From contig JBBPBK010000068.1 in NCBI GenBank assembly GCA_039720395.1, forward strand, positions 62,001 through 126,000: a stretch of 64,000 bases of DNA. The letters run 5' to 3'. Source of the stretch: Liquidambar formosana. Lineage: Eukaryota > Streptophyta > Magnoliopsida > Saxifragales > Altingiaceae. Below, in pieces: positions 33,221-45,328 of the stretch. The notes under the pieces are model-generated. The model did no database searches. It had not been told where the DNA came from and worked only from the letters and a program-made list of their open reading frames with translations. Position 1 is the stretch's first letter. Each line of letters opens with the position of its first letter. A program made the position numbers and the translations under genes.

Positions 33221-34507
33221 TTAAGTCCTCTTGAGTTTCTTCAGAGTCATTTTGTTTGTCTTCTGTCTCTCTCTATCAAGTCTTCTTTTCTTTCGCAAGT
33301 TATGGTCGTGGGATGCCTCCACTGCTTCAAGAATGTCTTCTCTGCAAAGTCCAAATCTCGTGTCCTTGATAAGGTCATAAATTCCTTCTCGACGAGAAGT
33401 CTCCCTTTCGCCCAAATCATCCTTCAACCATTGCTTGTATTCTTTACTCATCTCAAAAGGTCCTTCAGTGTTGGCAATCCGAGTCAGTTTCAGGTCTGTA
33501 GGCCAGCGAGTCCTCGCCCACTTGATTATGGTAGGACCAACAGGTTCCACAAAGCAACAAGGTCCTGTTAAGGACGGTATGGTTTGCATGGCGCCCATCT
33601 GGCGAAGAATTCTCGGAGCCCAATAGAAGGAAGTCAACCTCAGTCCTATGAGTTTGACAAAAGCACACCCCGAGGTTCGAAAAAGTACCTGCTCTTTACA
33701 CCCCCATGTAAAGACGTACCATTTGATGTTCCGCCATGACAGCGTGTGGAAATAACCCAACCAATCTCTTAAAGAGAATAGCCCAGGGAGTTCAACTCGG
33801 CGCAGACAGAAGTGCTGGGGCTTGTATGGAGTGATAGTGGTGGGAGATAGAAAATTCAAGTGCTCGAGTAGCCACATTTGCAGTAAAAAGGGGCTACCTT
33901 CTAAAGGCGCTTTGGGGTTGCCATGAACTTTATCTAAACCATTCAAGGTTTCAGCTAATACCAAGGGAATAATGTTATGTCGCTTGAGAAGAGGGGTAAT
34001 CAACTCACATATTTGAACAGGGGCTTGAAGAGTGCCGGTGGATATGAGAAAGCGACCAATTAAACAGAAAGCGAGTGCACGCTGAATTTGAGGGGTGAAA
34101 GTCAGAGTACCTTCGCTATCATGAGCCAAGAATGAGGTTGCTAACTTCATTAAGTCCACCATATGGTCCTTGACAAAGATCGTTGCGTCCCTTTGAGGAA
34201 TGCCAAGAAAATCCGAGAAGGAAGCAAGGTAATCAGAGCGAGGTGTAAGAAGAATGAATGGCCCTGCGGGCTAAACTCCAAATAAAGCACAGAATTCCTC
34301 CATGGTTGGGTATAATTCTTCATAATTAAATCGAAAGACATGGATTTGAGGATCCCAGAAGTATGTAGTAGCAGTGAGAAGGGTCGTCTCGAGCTTCATG
34401 TGCCTTATGGAGAGCAATGGTTCCAAGCCGAAGCGCTTAAACTTAGTTTTGTCTTTGGCAGCCATGCCTGCCAAAAACCCTCTTAAGAACCCATCCAAGG
34501 CTTCCAT
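33221..34507 (-). pseudogene. DUF7745-type PMD-related gene, element B, one internal stop
   Basis: 428 codons, same length as in A and D. Starts MEALDGFLRGFLAGMAAKDK at 34507, with FWDPQIHVFRFNYEEL, MEEFCALFGV and LLQMWLLEHLNFLSP, and ends in a lysine-rich RQKTNKMTLKKLKRT. One TAG at 34271-34273 replaces the TCG of D, a transversion unlike the other stops in this element. No intron. TATA box 34556-34562. Antisense to the retrotransposon genome and downstream of pol. Function unknown. Confidence 0.75.
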
Positions 34508-34555
34508 AATTATTTTCAATGAAAATAGGTGAGTTAGAAGACTCCCCTCATGTGT

Positions 34556-34685
34556 TTTTATAGGAAAAGGGTCACAAATTCGAGTCCTAAAGGGAGTAGA
34601 ACCGTCAAAATCGCAAAATTCCTGAAAAATCGCGAAAAAGCGCGTCGACCTCGGGTAACCGTCCGGGGCCAGATGGTCACCCAAG
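34556..34685 (-). promoter_or_regulatory. Promoter of the DUF7745-type gene, element B
   Basis: TATAAAAA on the minus strand at about 34555-34562, 49 bp before the ATG. The short GC module at 34649-34685 has CTCGGGTAACCGTCC and GGTCACCCAAGG as inverted arms. Confidence 0.6.
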
Positions 34686-34965
34686 GCCTCCGCCTTGTTT
34701 TGCCTTGTTTCGCCCGGTTTTGCCTATTTTCGCGTTCGGGTGGCCTTTTTAGGCCATTTTCACTCCTATGAACTCACATTGACTCAAATTTTCATGAGAA
34801 AGGCACCATAACATCATCATGATAGATTCAAACAAGCATAACAAGTATCTATACTAAGGGATAAGAGAGTTGGTTTTAGGTGGTAATTACAAAACACAAG
34901 CATGAAATGAAAAAGATAGCCATTGTCTCATTGTTTCTACAAGCCCAACAAGAAAGTAAATGAAC

Positions 34966-37626
34966 TCAGCGATTCCCAGAGCTTCTTTTACGGCTCGGCC
35001 CAGCTCCATCATGACCCCCACGAGGTGCTCTAGGAGGGCGCATTGCTGGTGGTGGCTGCATATACAAAATCCATTACAAAGAAGTCAAGTATGAGAATAG
35101 GGTTGGTTGAAAACCACAAATAGGAACTTTAAAATGGGTTGAACACTTACCATGACATCCAAACGAGCTTCTGCCATAGATTTGGCTAGGCTCATCCTCA
35201 CAAGGTCACGCCTCAAGCCCTCACTAAGGTCAATAAACTCTTGGGCATATGCCGCAGGCACCTAGGCTAATCAATAAGGATAAAATTGAAGGTAATGTTC
35301 AAAGAAAGAAAGAAATACCCATAAAGAGAACTCACCTGTTCTCGATTTAGGTCGATCCTGGGGGATTCATCAAATACAGGATGAGTGATAGCAGTCTTGA
35401 CAAAGTCTAACCCACTGCACAAATCAATGAACCAATTCGGCTGAGGCAAGGGTAGTGACCTATCCCCCTCCATCTCATCTTCCTCAGAGCCAGGAACCAC
35501 TCCTGAGCCCACTGTCGAGCTATGCCCTCGTGCTCGTCGACCCTGCAAGAGTTCACCTATTAAATAGAGTCTCTACCAAAAGAAAAGGCTAGGAGAATGT
35601 TAAAGACTTACCCCCTGAGGAGGGAGGCCTGTCACCCTGGGCCTCATCAGATATTGGAGACAAAAAGTGTCATATGCAATGTCAGGAGAAGTGAACTCCT
35701 CCGCATCCCAGCCTCTCAAGGCATCCCACAACTCCTCCCCCTCCATTAAGTTAGCATGCCTCATGTTAAGTGGTGGAGGCATTGGAGCCATGGCGGCATT
35801 CACATCACCCATGACTTGGCATAAGACACGCTCCCCTAGGTACCAATACCTACCCACGGGGCCTTCCAAGAGCACCCTCTTGCCCGTCAACATCAAGCTA
35901 GGAATGCATCGCTTGGGTAGCATTGGTACCCATATCTTCCATGGATTCCATTCAATCTGTTCAAAAATCCAAAATGAGAAATTGGGAGTAAAAGGAAAAG
36001 GAAAAGAATAGGGAAAGAATTTCACCATATCAGCAGTGAGGCTTGCTAGGTGAGCTCTAGCAAAGGCGTAATCATGACGATTCGCCGCCCGAATGGATAC
36101 ATAACTAGGGGAGTAATTCTTGAGGGTAGGCCATTCAATGGTTTCCTCAGCAAGGGATGGGCGACATAGGTTGAGGTACTCATAGCACCAAACCTGTCAA
36201 AAATTGAGAAAAGAGTCAAAAAGAAAGATAATATAAGGAAAAAATAAAAAGGAATGAAAGGGAAGTAGCATTACCTCCCAAACAAAGGGCATCCTGCCAA
36301 AGTCCTTAGTCAAACCACGTGACATGTCACACATTGTGCGATACATGGTGGCTAGAGCAGCCCCTCCCCAGTTGAACTTCCTGATCTTGTCAACATCCTC
36401 CATGCTTGCAAGAAGACCCAAAGGGGCTAGGTCGCCCGTCCCAGCAAAGAATGTGCATGAGATCATGTACAGAAGGAATGCCCTTGTAATACAATCGGGG
36501 CTTGCACCCTCGCTCTCCCTTTGTTTGGCAAACTTGTTGAAAAGCCAAGTGCGTCGCACTGCTTTCTTGATTACCTCGATTTCCATCCCAAGGTAAGCTA
36601 GGAGATAATCCTCATCCGTGTGAGCCTCCTCATAGAACTCCAAGCTTTTGCCCTTAATACTTAAGCCCATGATCATGGTGAAGTCCTTGGGGGTTAGTGT
36701 CATCTCCCCAAAGCCAAAATGGAATGTATTGGTGGTGTCCCACCATAGCTCAGACAAGGCTAGCAAAGCTTGCCTATCACATTGGTCATTCCATAGAGAA
36801 TCTAGGAATGGACCAAAACCGGCCTTTTCGATATAGCCCTTGGTAATGGGTTGGAAGTTTTCCATGTTCCGCCACCATTCAATGAGTCCTTTGACAGAGG
36901 ACCGAGTGCGCATGTCCTGAAAGTTGGGCTATAGCCATTGAAAATACCTTGAGGGTTAGTTGAAAGAACATGGAAATAATAAGCTTACACTAGCAATTGG
37001 TTTCAAATCGTTTTCCAAAAGATGTCAAAAGTTTGTTTTTATTCATGAAATGAATTGCTAATGGATGTTTATGATTTACTTGTTCATGTGCCTTAATTTG
37101 GCAAGGATTGAACACTTTTTTATCACTTGGGCATTTTATCGAACACTTGGTGGGTGACACCTCCCAAGCCTTGAAACAAAAGAATTTTTATGGTCAATCC
37201 TTGCTAAATCATAGCATATTACTCACTTGAGGGTTTACTTGTTGATATACATTGATTTGGTAAAGATTGAACATCTTTATTTCACTTGGGAATTTTATCG
37301 AACACTTGGCGGGTGCCATTTTTCAAGCTTTCAAATGAAAAGAATTTGTGTGTTCAATCCTTGCCAAATCAAGGGATATCACTCAACAACCCAAGGGGTA
37401 TTCAAAAAAAGTAGAAGGGAATGCAATTTCATCAAAAGAATCGAAAGATTCAAAAGAAAAGTGTTAAGTTGGGTAAACTTACTTCTTGTTGGGAATGGAT
37501 GAATGAGAGATGCTTCTCGGGTTCAAGCAGCACCCTAGCTTGTGGAGCATCATAGAGTGGTGCCTTGTATGTGCTTTTGACCCCATAGAATGGATACTTG
37601 GTGCTTGAGTCCTTGCTTGATGACAT
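34966..37626 (-). CDS. Intact seven-exon plant mobile domain (PMD)-like gene in antisense within element B
   Basis: Exons (minus strand): 37626-37483, 36916-36275, 36193-36026, 35956-35612, 35542-35336, 35261-35151 and 35055-34966, of 144, 642, 168, 345, 207, 111 and 90 bp. All six introns are GT-AG and phase 0, and the joined frame is open for 568 codons ending at TGA 34966-34968. Residues 98-137 hold LALSELWWDTTNTFHFGFGE and MTLTPKDFTMIMGLSIKG, the PMD-type signature; exon 4 has LLEGPVGRYWYLGERVLCQ; the C-terminus is proline/glycine rich and ends PSRKRSSGNR, possibly nuclear. PMD proteins MAIN and MAIL1 act in nuclear silencing and expression control in Arabidopsis; the role of this transposon-borne form is unknown. 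A TATA box lies at 37881-37887. Copies in A and D are broken. The fold assignment is from memory of the family. Confidence 0.8.
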
Positions 37627-37880
37627 CCTTGATGATGGAGTTGGGTTTGTGAAAAATGGGTTTGATTTGGTCTGATTTCACAAGATGATGTGAATTGGTT
37701 GTTTTGATTGCTAAATGGGCTTGATTTGTTGTTGTTTGATGTGCATTTGATGTTTGGATTGAATGTTTTTGAAGTAGGAATGAGAGAATGAGAGTTGGAG
37801 AAGATAGGATGTGAGTTTAGAGAGAGAAACTCTCTAATTTTCGAATGGGAGAATGTGAGAATGAGTGGGCAAGAGTTGGG

Positions 37881-37990
37881 TTTTATAAACCCAGATTTTT
37901 TCCTTGGTGGGCTTGGGTAACCGTCCACCCTTGGATGGTCAGCCGTCTTGCCCTGGACGGTTGACCATCTGAGGGCAGATGGTCACCCTA
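37881..37990 (-). promoter_or_regulatory. Promoter of the PMD-like gene, element B: TATA box and GC module
   Basis: Minus-strand GTTTATAAAACCC gives TATAAAA at 37881-37887, about 255 bp before the ATG; D and A have TTTTTAAA here instead. The module at 37911-37990 carries GGTAACCGTCC, TGGTCAGCCGTC, GGACGGTTGACCATC and ATGGTCACCC. A CT-rich 5' leader follows. Confidence 0.6.
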
Positions 37991-38099
37991 GCCCGCTTTG
38001 CCCGTTTGCCCCGTTTCGCGCGCTTGCGACCTCTAAACTTCTCCAAATTGACTTTTTGTGCAATCCTTGAGTTATGGGATGAATATATCCCCCAAGTTT

Positions 38100-38795
38100 A
38101 TCAAGTTTCAATGAAATTTTTGAATCTTGGGTGATTGTATTCGCCCGCATAACGAGGAATTGTAATAGCCAGGATAAATGGCTTTCTCATGAAATGAGTT
38201 TGGTGTTGAATTGATTGACTTGCAAGCCTTGGAATTCAATTCTCCAGGAGATGATAGTGATATCATATCATGGGATAAGGATAATTTCACATGAAATGAC
38301 TTGCTAATCATACGGTAAAGATAACTTCACATGAAATGACGATTCATAAGCTATACTAGTTACGAAGTAACTTGCTATCTTTGTGAAGAGGGCATGAAAT
38401 GCACTTTGTTTTTCAATCAATTGACTTTCAAAATCAATGTTGTATCATGTGATAAAGATAATTTCACATGAAATGACATGAAATAAGCTTGATTTTCAAT
38501 CAATTAACTCTCAATTCAATGTCATTTCATGTGTTAAAGATAATTTCACATGAAATGATAAGTAATGAACTTGATTTTGAGTTGAATGACTCTCAATACA
38601 TTATCATTTCATGTGATAAAGACAATTTCACAAGAAATACACTTGATTTGGAGTCGAATGACTCCCAGTACATTGTCATTCCATGTGATAAGGATAGTTT
38701 CACATAAAATGATAAGAAATGAGCTTGATTTTGAATCAATTGACTTGCAATTGGGTCTCATATCATGTGATAAACACAATTTCCCATGAAATAAT
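38100..38795. repeat. Irregular repeats of about 80 bp with hairpin cores, element B
   Basis: The phrase TCATGTGATAAAGATAATTTCACATGAAATGA and variants recurs about every 80 bp between 38260 and 38760. Arms TTTCATGTGA and TCACATGAAA pair to form a hairpin. Matching copies in opposite orientation are at 51165-51720 in D. ORFs here are repeat artefacts. Confidence 0.75.
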
Positions 38796-39031
38796 GATCC
38801 ATGAGTTATGCAATAACTCCCCATCTTTGTTACTCCCATAGAAAGTGGCATGAAATGATCCATGAGTTATGCAATAACTCCCCATCTTTGTTACTTCCAC
38901 AGAAAGTGGCACAATTCCACATGAAATGACGATCCATGAGTTATGCAATAACTCCCCGTCTTTGTTACTTCCACAGAAAGTGGCACAATTTCACATGAAA
39001 TGACGATCCATGAGTTATGCAATAACTCCCC
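38796..39031. repeat. 74-bp tandem repeats of element B, truncated by copia element 2
   Basis: GATCCATGAGTTATGCAATAACTCCCC occurs near 38805, 38857, 38931 and 39005; one unit has a short deletion. It is the reverse complement of the 74-bp array of D and breaks off at the LTR of the next element. Confidence 0.85.
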
Positions 39032-40690
39032 TGTTAGGATTATGCCCTAGAGCCAATCATGAAGATGATTGTTTAGGGATTAGGAACAATCAATTGATTT
39101 CATTTATATATGTCACATTTATTATTGATTTAATAAAAGGGCTTATTCTATTATGTTTATATGCATCATTTATATTTACATAATATGTCCATGGAGTTAG
39201 AGTTGAGAATATGGAATTACAAAGAGTTGTAATTTTGAGACTATAGATATATCTCTGTACTAAACTCCTTAAGCATTCCTAGTTGAAGGTTCACTATGAT
39301 GGACAGTAATGAACCATAGGACTAGCACTTGTTAGGTTGACTCTATAGGAGGATAGCTAGTCTTAAGCTATTTGTGTAGAGACACTACAACCAATAAGTG
39401 GGTGCCTATTATAAGAATAGGTACACTGAATGTGACCAAAGATATGAGATAAACTGAATGGAGTTTTATCCTGCCTGTCAATCAGTTTCTCATTGTTATA
39501 GTGGTACAAGTAATCCTTAGACCTGAGACACCATAGTTGCCTTATGCATGTAGCTTTAGAAGTTTGATAACACTAAGTGCAGATCCTATTCAGGGGTCTG
39601 CAAAGGTGTTCATTGGCCCTACTGCTATGTGTATGAAGGCATGTGAGTGATCAACAAGGGATCCATCACTCTCAGGAAAAAGAGAGAGAATGTCTCATAT
39701 AGCATTCATAATATAACTCATTAAATCCATGGCCATGGTAGGATGAATATGAAAAGAGTTTCATGAGTTCATCAATGAGTTGATATCTTTGAATGAGTAT
39801 AAAGTAATTGAACTAGGGACTTGACAGACTTCCATGTCCTATTAGTTCAATTGGAGACATTGTGTAAATGGAAGGATGCAATTGTAACCTATAAACTATA
39901 ACAGAAGGGTTCTTTGATAGATACATATTCACTTCATTAAGGACGACACCATGAACCATATGCTAGGTGTTATTCATGGTTAGTAGAAGCCCTAATTGAT
40001 ATAAGTGAGTTATAATCAATTAGGGAATTGGAAGGAGTTCCAATTAGACCCTAAATGGAAAGAGTTCCATTGTGCACACCTCGTGCTATTCCTACTACTT
40101 AATGATGTGAACCCAATGGGTCACACACTGATCATGCAAGAAGGGCTTTAAAGTCTATGAGAGAAAGGGTTTTAGTGAATAAAGAATAGTTCTTTATGGG
40201 CCTATTTGTATTTGATACAAATAATAGGGGTTAATGTGCAATTAAGTGTAATTACACATAACCCTATTAGGGTTTCTTCCCCATGGCCAGCCCCCTTTAG
40301 TGGGCTGCCTATATAAGTCACACTTATGTGTGACATGGCATAATAGGCTTGCGCAATAAACCCTAGCCGTCCAGCCCCTTGGAGGCTCTCTTCTCTCTCT
40401 CTCTCTTCTCCACCTCTAGCAACAACAAGGAAGAAGAAAGAAAGGACTTGAAGCTCTAGCTAGGTGTGGATACCGTTGGAGGCAGCACACTTGGGCTGTT
40501 CATTCACCGCTGTCCGGAATCAAAGCTTGGAGCAAAAAGGAGAAGACAAAAATTCTGTAAGTGTTCTAACCCTCTTTGTAGTTAGGGTTTGATTTTGTGT
40601 TATGCATAGTTAGATTCATGGATTGGGAATCGCAGGAAAAATTTTTTATATTCCGCCTTTGTATTTTTCCCTCTTGTTCGATTCCCAACA
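39032..40690 (+). repeat. 5' LTR of copia element 2
   Basis: 1659 bp, TGTTAGGATT...CCCAACA. Similar to copia element 1 up to about position 1200, then with its own version of the region around the transcription start (CTATATAAGTCACACTTATG). Confidence 0.9.
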
Positions 40691-43600
40691 GTATGGAATT
40701 TGATAAAATAGTGGGAGGTACCATATGATTAAAGACCCAATCATTATGGATAAAAATGAAATCTAATTCTCTGTTTATGTAGATTACCTAATTGCTCACC
40801 TCAAAACCCCTATTTCCTAATATATAGGATATTGATAGTTTAACTAAACCCGATTTCTTTGATTGATTTAGGAAATTGAGAATTGCTCTCAATTTAAAAA
40901 AATTGTTTATATGCTATTAGGCCTTTTATTAAAGGCCCTCCATAAAACATCCGAAGAAGAAAAAGACACTATGCGCAATTGGCATCTTGTTGCCATGCTA
41001 TATGATAGTATTGATGACTAATGAGCTTCAGAAGCAAAATTAGTCAATACAAATGCCTTTGATGTCCTACATCACATACAAAGGTTGTATGGTGAGTAAA
41101 ATAATACTATAAAGTATAGTACTTATAAAGGACTTCTTCTAGACTAGGATGTAATAAAAGTTGTTTATTAATAATCATTCTTTTGAAAAATGATTAATCA
41201 CACAAAATAGCTTGAAAGCTAGATGTGATTTAAAATGGAAGCATAGAGGAAATCAAGTCTTGAAAAGTCAAAGACAAAGAAATATAATTATTTTGTAGTA
41301 AACATAAGGTATTGTAAAGGGAACTTGATAAAGTATCAGTCTTCCTAAAAGAACCAAACTTTTGAAGTTTTGGTTCATGCTCTAAACTAAATTGTTGGTT
41401 AGTTCTGTTTCTTGGTTTTTGGATTCTAGTGTAATCTAAATCGAAGCAAAAAGTTAAGTAGATAATAAGTTACCTTTAAAAAATTTAATAGAACAAGAGT
41501 TGCTAGATTAATTTTGGGAACTTATTTCTTAACTAGTTCATTTAAGACATTCTAGAAATTTGATTTCTGAATTTAAATGACTAATTAGAGCAAATGCAAC
41601 GTATTCCGAGAATACAAGAGATGTAGAGACTCTCATTTAAATGTAACGATTATGACTTGGTTATGAGATGACCAAGCCCATCTTTTACTTAGTGAAGTGA
41701 AAGAGTTACATTTATAATTTCACTAATACATTGTGATGTATGTAGTCATGTAGAGCATGCATTCAATTACAGTAGACTCATCTTAGAATACCATAGCTCA
41801 ATGGTGAATCTAAGAGAATGAATTGAACCCTATTAAGATATGGTTTGATCCATGATGAGTTTTACTAATGTAATCCATCTAGGATATACCTTAAAATTGC
41901 TACATATTGATAATTTAGGGTTCACTCCAATTTTGTCCCAAATATATCAGATATGATATGGGAAGAAACCCAACTTAAAGAAGTTAAGGCTTGGGCTTGT
42001 GCTGCGTATGTCTGGAAACATAATGTAGACAATCTGGAAATAAGGTCAAGTAAGTGTTGAATTGTGGTATATCCCAAAAGTGGTTGGGATAGTATTTCTA
42101 TTACCCTAATGAACAAAAGTTGTCCATTAGGATGTTTGCTGGATTTTCTTGAGAAAGAGTTCATTCAAGAAAGATGCAAAAGTAGATAGAATTTATAGAA
42201 TTGTCTGTAAAGCCACAAACGAACAAAGATCCAACCCTTGTCTCTGTTAAGACAAAACCCTTAACTATACTACAATCTTTTCATAGATCAAATTGGATAT
42301 TTCTTAACATAAGAGAGATATTGTATCTCTATTAGAATGTGAAAGAATTGTTCTTTGGTGATAAAGATCACCAAGATAATCCTATTGATTATGACTAGAC
42401 GATGTTTTACATCAACTTGAGAATGACTAAGAGTCATTAAATCCAATATGGATAGGTAGAGACCTAAAAGGCTTGGCTATTTAAGAATGTTTTCAACATA
42501 AGCAAAAAGTTGTCTATAAAGAAACTTGTTTGATAATAGTTATGCCAAAATCCATTTGGATCTTGTTATCTATAAACACACATTTTGAATATGAGATATG
42601 TCAAAAAGGATATAAAGATGTTATATCAAATGGTGAAAAACCATAAAAGTGTGTAAGTTATAGAAGTCTATTAATAGACTACAAGATTCTCATAATTAGA
42701 ACATCTATAAAGTTGAAGTAATCAAATTGTTTGATTTCTCTCATTGTATAGATGGACCATGAGTGTATAAAAGGTTAGTGGGAGTGCGATCGTTTTTCTT
42801 TATCCTAAGTATAGATGACATCATAATCATTATGAATGATATATGAATGTTATCTAATGTAAAGTTTTAGTTTTTGGAGAAAAACTAATTCATGAAAGAT
42901 TTGGCAGAAGCATCCAATAAGATCTATAGTAGATCATATAGATTGCTAAGTATCTCCAAGTCATTAAACATAGTTGAAATGTTGAAGGAGTTCAACATGG
43001 AGAATTCTAAGGGAGGTCTGATTTACTTCAGATAAGAATTCATTATTCAAGGGCATGTGCCCTAGGATAACACAAGTAAGGTTCTTAAAATGTTAAGAAG
43101 CCTTATTCTACACTATGTATTGAACCTGATATCTATTATGTTGTAATTGTTACAAATAGTTATCAGTCAATTCAAATTTGGAATATTGGATTGTATATGG
43201 AAATTGTAAACTCATAGTAGATGGGTATATGGATTTGGATATAATCCATATGGGGTATATTTTATATTCACTTTAGTTGGTGAAATACTTAATGGAAGAA
43301 CTGTATGAAAGATATAATGGATTCCATTATTAAGGGTGAATTAATTGTCGCATTGTCTAGGAGACTGTTTGGATCTATAAGTTCATTTAGAACTTGGAGT
43401 TGTTCCTTCCATTGAGTTGCCCACACCTTGTTTTGTGACAACAATGGGTCTATATCTCAAGTATAGGAATCACGGTCTCATCAAAAGTCCAAACATATAA
43501 GCGGCAATTCCAAGTGATTAGAGGAATCATTGGAAAAGGTAATAGATACATTACAGAAGATATTATCTACATAAGTTTTTGTAGACCTATTGACTAAAGC

Positions 43601-43691
43601 TTTAAAACATAATTGGTTATGTCTAAGACCAACATCTTGAGAAGATAGGTATGCGATACATGGTCGATTGGCTTTAGTGCAAGTGGGAAAT
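40691..43691 (+). pseudogene. Heavily decayed gag-pol remnant of copia element 2
   Basis: No ORF worth naming. Recognisable pieces: the gag start region (GCTCACCTCAAAACC at about 40795), an integrase scrap near 41810-41880 (TTAAGATATGGTTTGATCC), RT-like sequence near 42890-43010, and the RNase H end near 43425-43530 (TTTTGTGACAACAATGGG, CATCAAAAGTCCAAACATA). It aligns with 12686-15413 of element 1 but is much more mutated. The polypurine-type GCAAGTGGGAAAT precedes the 3' LTR. Confidence 0.7.
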
Positions 43692-45328
43692 TATTAGGAC
43701 TATGCCCTAGAGCCAATCATAGAGATGATTGTTTAGGGATTAGGAACAATCATTTGATTTCATTTATGTATGTCACATTTATTATTGATTTAATAAAAGG
43801 GCTTATTCTATTATGTTTATATGCATCATTTATATTTACATAATATGTCCATGGAGTTAGAGTTGAGAATATGGAATTACGAAGAGTTGTAATTTTGAGA
43901 CTATAGATATATCTCTGTACTAAACTCCGAAAGCATTCCTAGTTGAAGGTTCACTATGATGGACAGTAATGAACCATAGGACTAGCACTTGTTAGGTTGA
44001 CTGTATAGGAGGATAGCTAGTCTCAAGCTATTTTTGTGGAGACACTACAACCAACAAGTGGGTGCCTATTACGAGAATAGGTACACTGAATGTGACCAAA
44101 GATATGAGATAAACTAAATCGAGTTTTATCCTGCCTGTCAATCAGTTTCTCATTGTTATAGTGGTACAAGTAATCCTTAGACCTAAGACACCATAGTTGT
44201 CTTATGCATGTAGCTTTAGAAGTTTGATAACACTAAGTGCAGATCCTATTCAGGGGTCTGCAAAGGTGTTCATTGGCCCTACTGCTATGTGTATGAAGGC
44301 ATGTGAGTGATCAACAAAGGATCCATCACTCTCAGGAAAAAGAGAGAGAATGTCTCATATAGCATTCATAATATAACTCATTAAATCCATGGCCATGGTA
44401 GGATGAATATGAAAAGAGTTTCATGAGTTCATCAATGAGTTGATATCTATGAATGAGTATAAAGTAATTGAACTAGGGATTTGACATACTTCCATGTCCT
44501 ATTAGTTCAATTGGAGACATTGTGTTGAAGGAAGGATGTAATTGTAACCTATAAACTATAACAGAAGGGTTCTTTGATAGATACATATTCACTTCATTAA
44601 AGACGACAGCATGAACCATATGCTAGGTGTTATTCATGGTTAGTAGAAGCCCTAATTGATATAAGTGAGTTATAATCAATTAGGGAATTAGAAGGAGTTC
44701 CAATTAGACCCTAAATGGAAAGAGTTCCATTGTGCACACCTCGTGCTATTCCTACTACTTAATGATGTGAACCCAATGGGTCACACACTAATCATGCAAG
44801 AAGAGCTTTAAGGTCTATGAGAGAAAAGGCATAAGTGAATAAAAGAAAAGTTCTTAAAGGCTTAGTTTGTATTTGATATAAACTAGAGGGGTTATTGTGT
44901 AATTAAGAGTAATTACACAAAACCTTTTAGGGTTAGAAATCCCCCTCATGGCCGGCCCTATAGTGTGGATATATAAACCACACAATGATGTGATGACATC
45001 ATACTTTGGAGGCTCCCCAAGGCTGGCCGAAATTCACAAAGGGCTCTCTCTCTCTCTCCTCTCTTCTCCTACTCTAGCAACAACATGGGAAAGAAGGAAA
45101 GGACTTGAAGCTCTAGCTAGGTGTGGATACTGTTGGAGGCAGCACACTTGGGCTGCTCATTCACTGCTGTCCGGAGTCGAAGCTTGGAGCAAAACAGAGA
45201 AGACAAAAATTCTGTAAGTGTTCTAACCCTCTTTGTGTTATGCATAGTTAGATTCATGGGCTGTGGAATCGTAGGAAAAATTTTTATATTCCGCACTTCA
45301 ATTTTTCCCTCTTGTTCGATTCCCAACA
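43692..45328 (+). repeat. 3' LTR of copia element 2
   Basis: 1637 bp, starting TATTAGGAC (terminal TG mutated to TA) and ending CCCAACA. Its last 400 bp resemble element 1 and the solo LTR rather than its partner LTR. Confidence 0.88.

Larger units (their letters stand above)
22249..39031 (+). mobile_element. Element B: Tat-type Ty3/gypsy retrotransposon, plus strand, 3' end lost
   Basis: In order: 5' LTR 22249-25267, primer site 25271, gag-pro 26026-29334, pol 29519-32878, purine tract, two antisense genes (34507-33221 and 37626-34966), tandem repeats from about 38100, cut at 39031 by a copia LTR. Comparison with D suggests a full length near 20 kb. The 3' LTR is absent. Sense coding is broken at several points, yet the antisense PMD-like gene is intact. 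Confidence 0.9.
39032..45328 (+). mobile_element. Copia element 2: decayed and probably recombinant
   Basis: 5' LTR 39032-40690, internal 40691-43691, 3' LTR 43692-45328. The internal part starts directly at sequence equivalent to 12686 of copia element 1, so the primer site and the 3.4-kb leader are missing. The LTRs differ strongly in their last 400 bp. Left flank is element B tandem repeat (ending TCCCC), right flank is minus-strand pol (GATGT), so the two sides come from different insertion sites. Confidence 0.85.

Noticed and set aside
37479..37928. A 149-codon minus-strand ORF spanning the 5' leader and exon 1 of the PMD-like gene
   Set aside because: It covers exon 1 in a different frame and includes the CT-rich leader; the exon 1 frame starting at 37626 matches D and joins exon 2 in phase.
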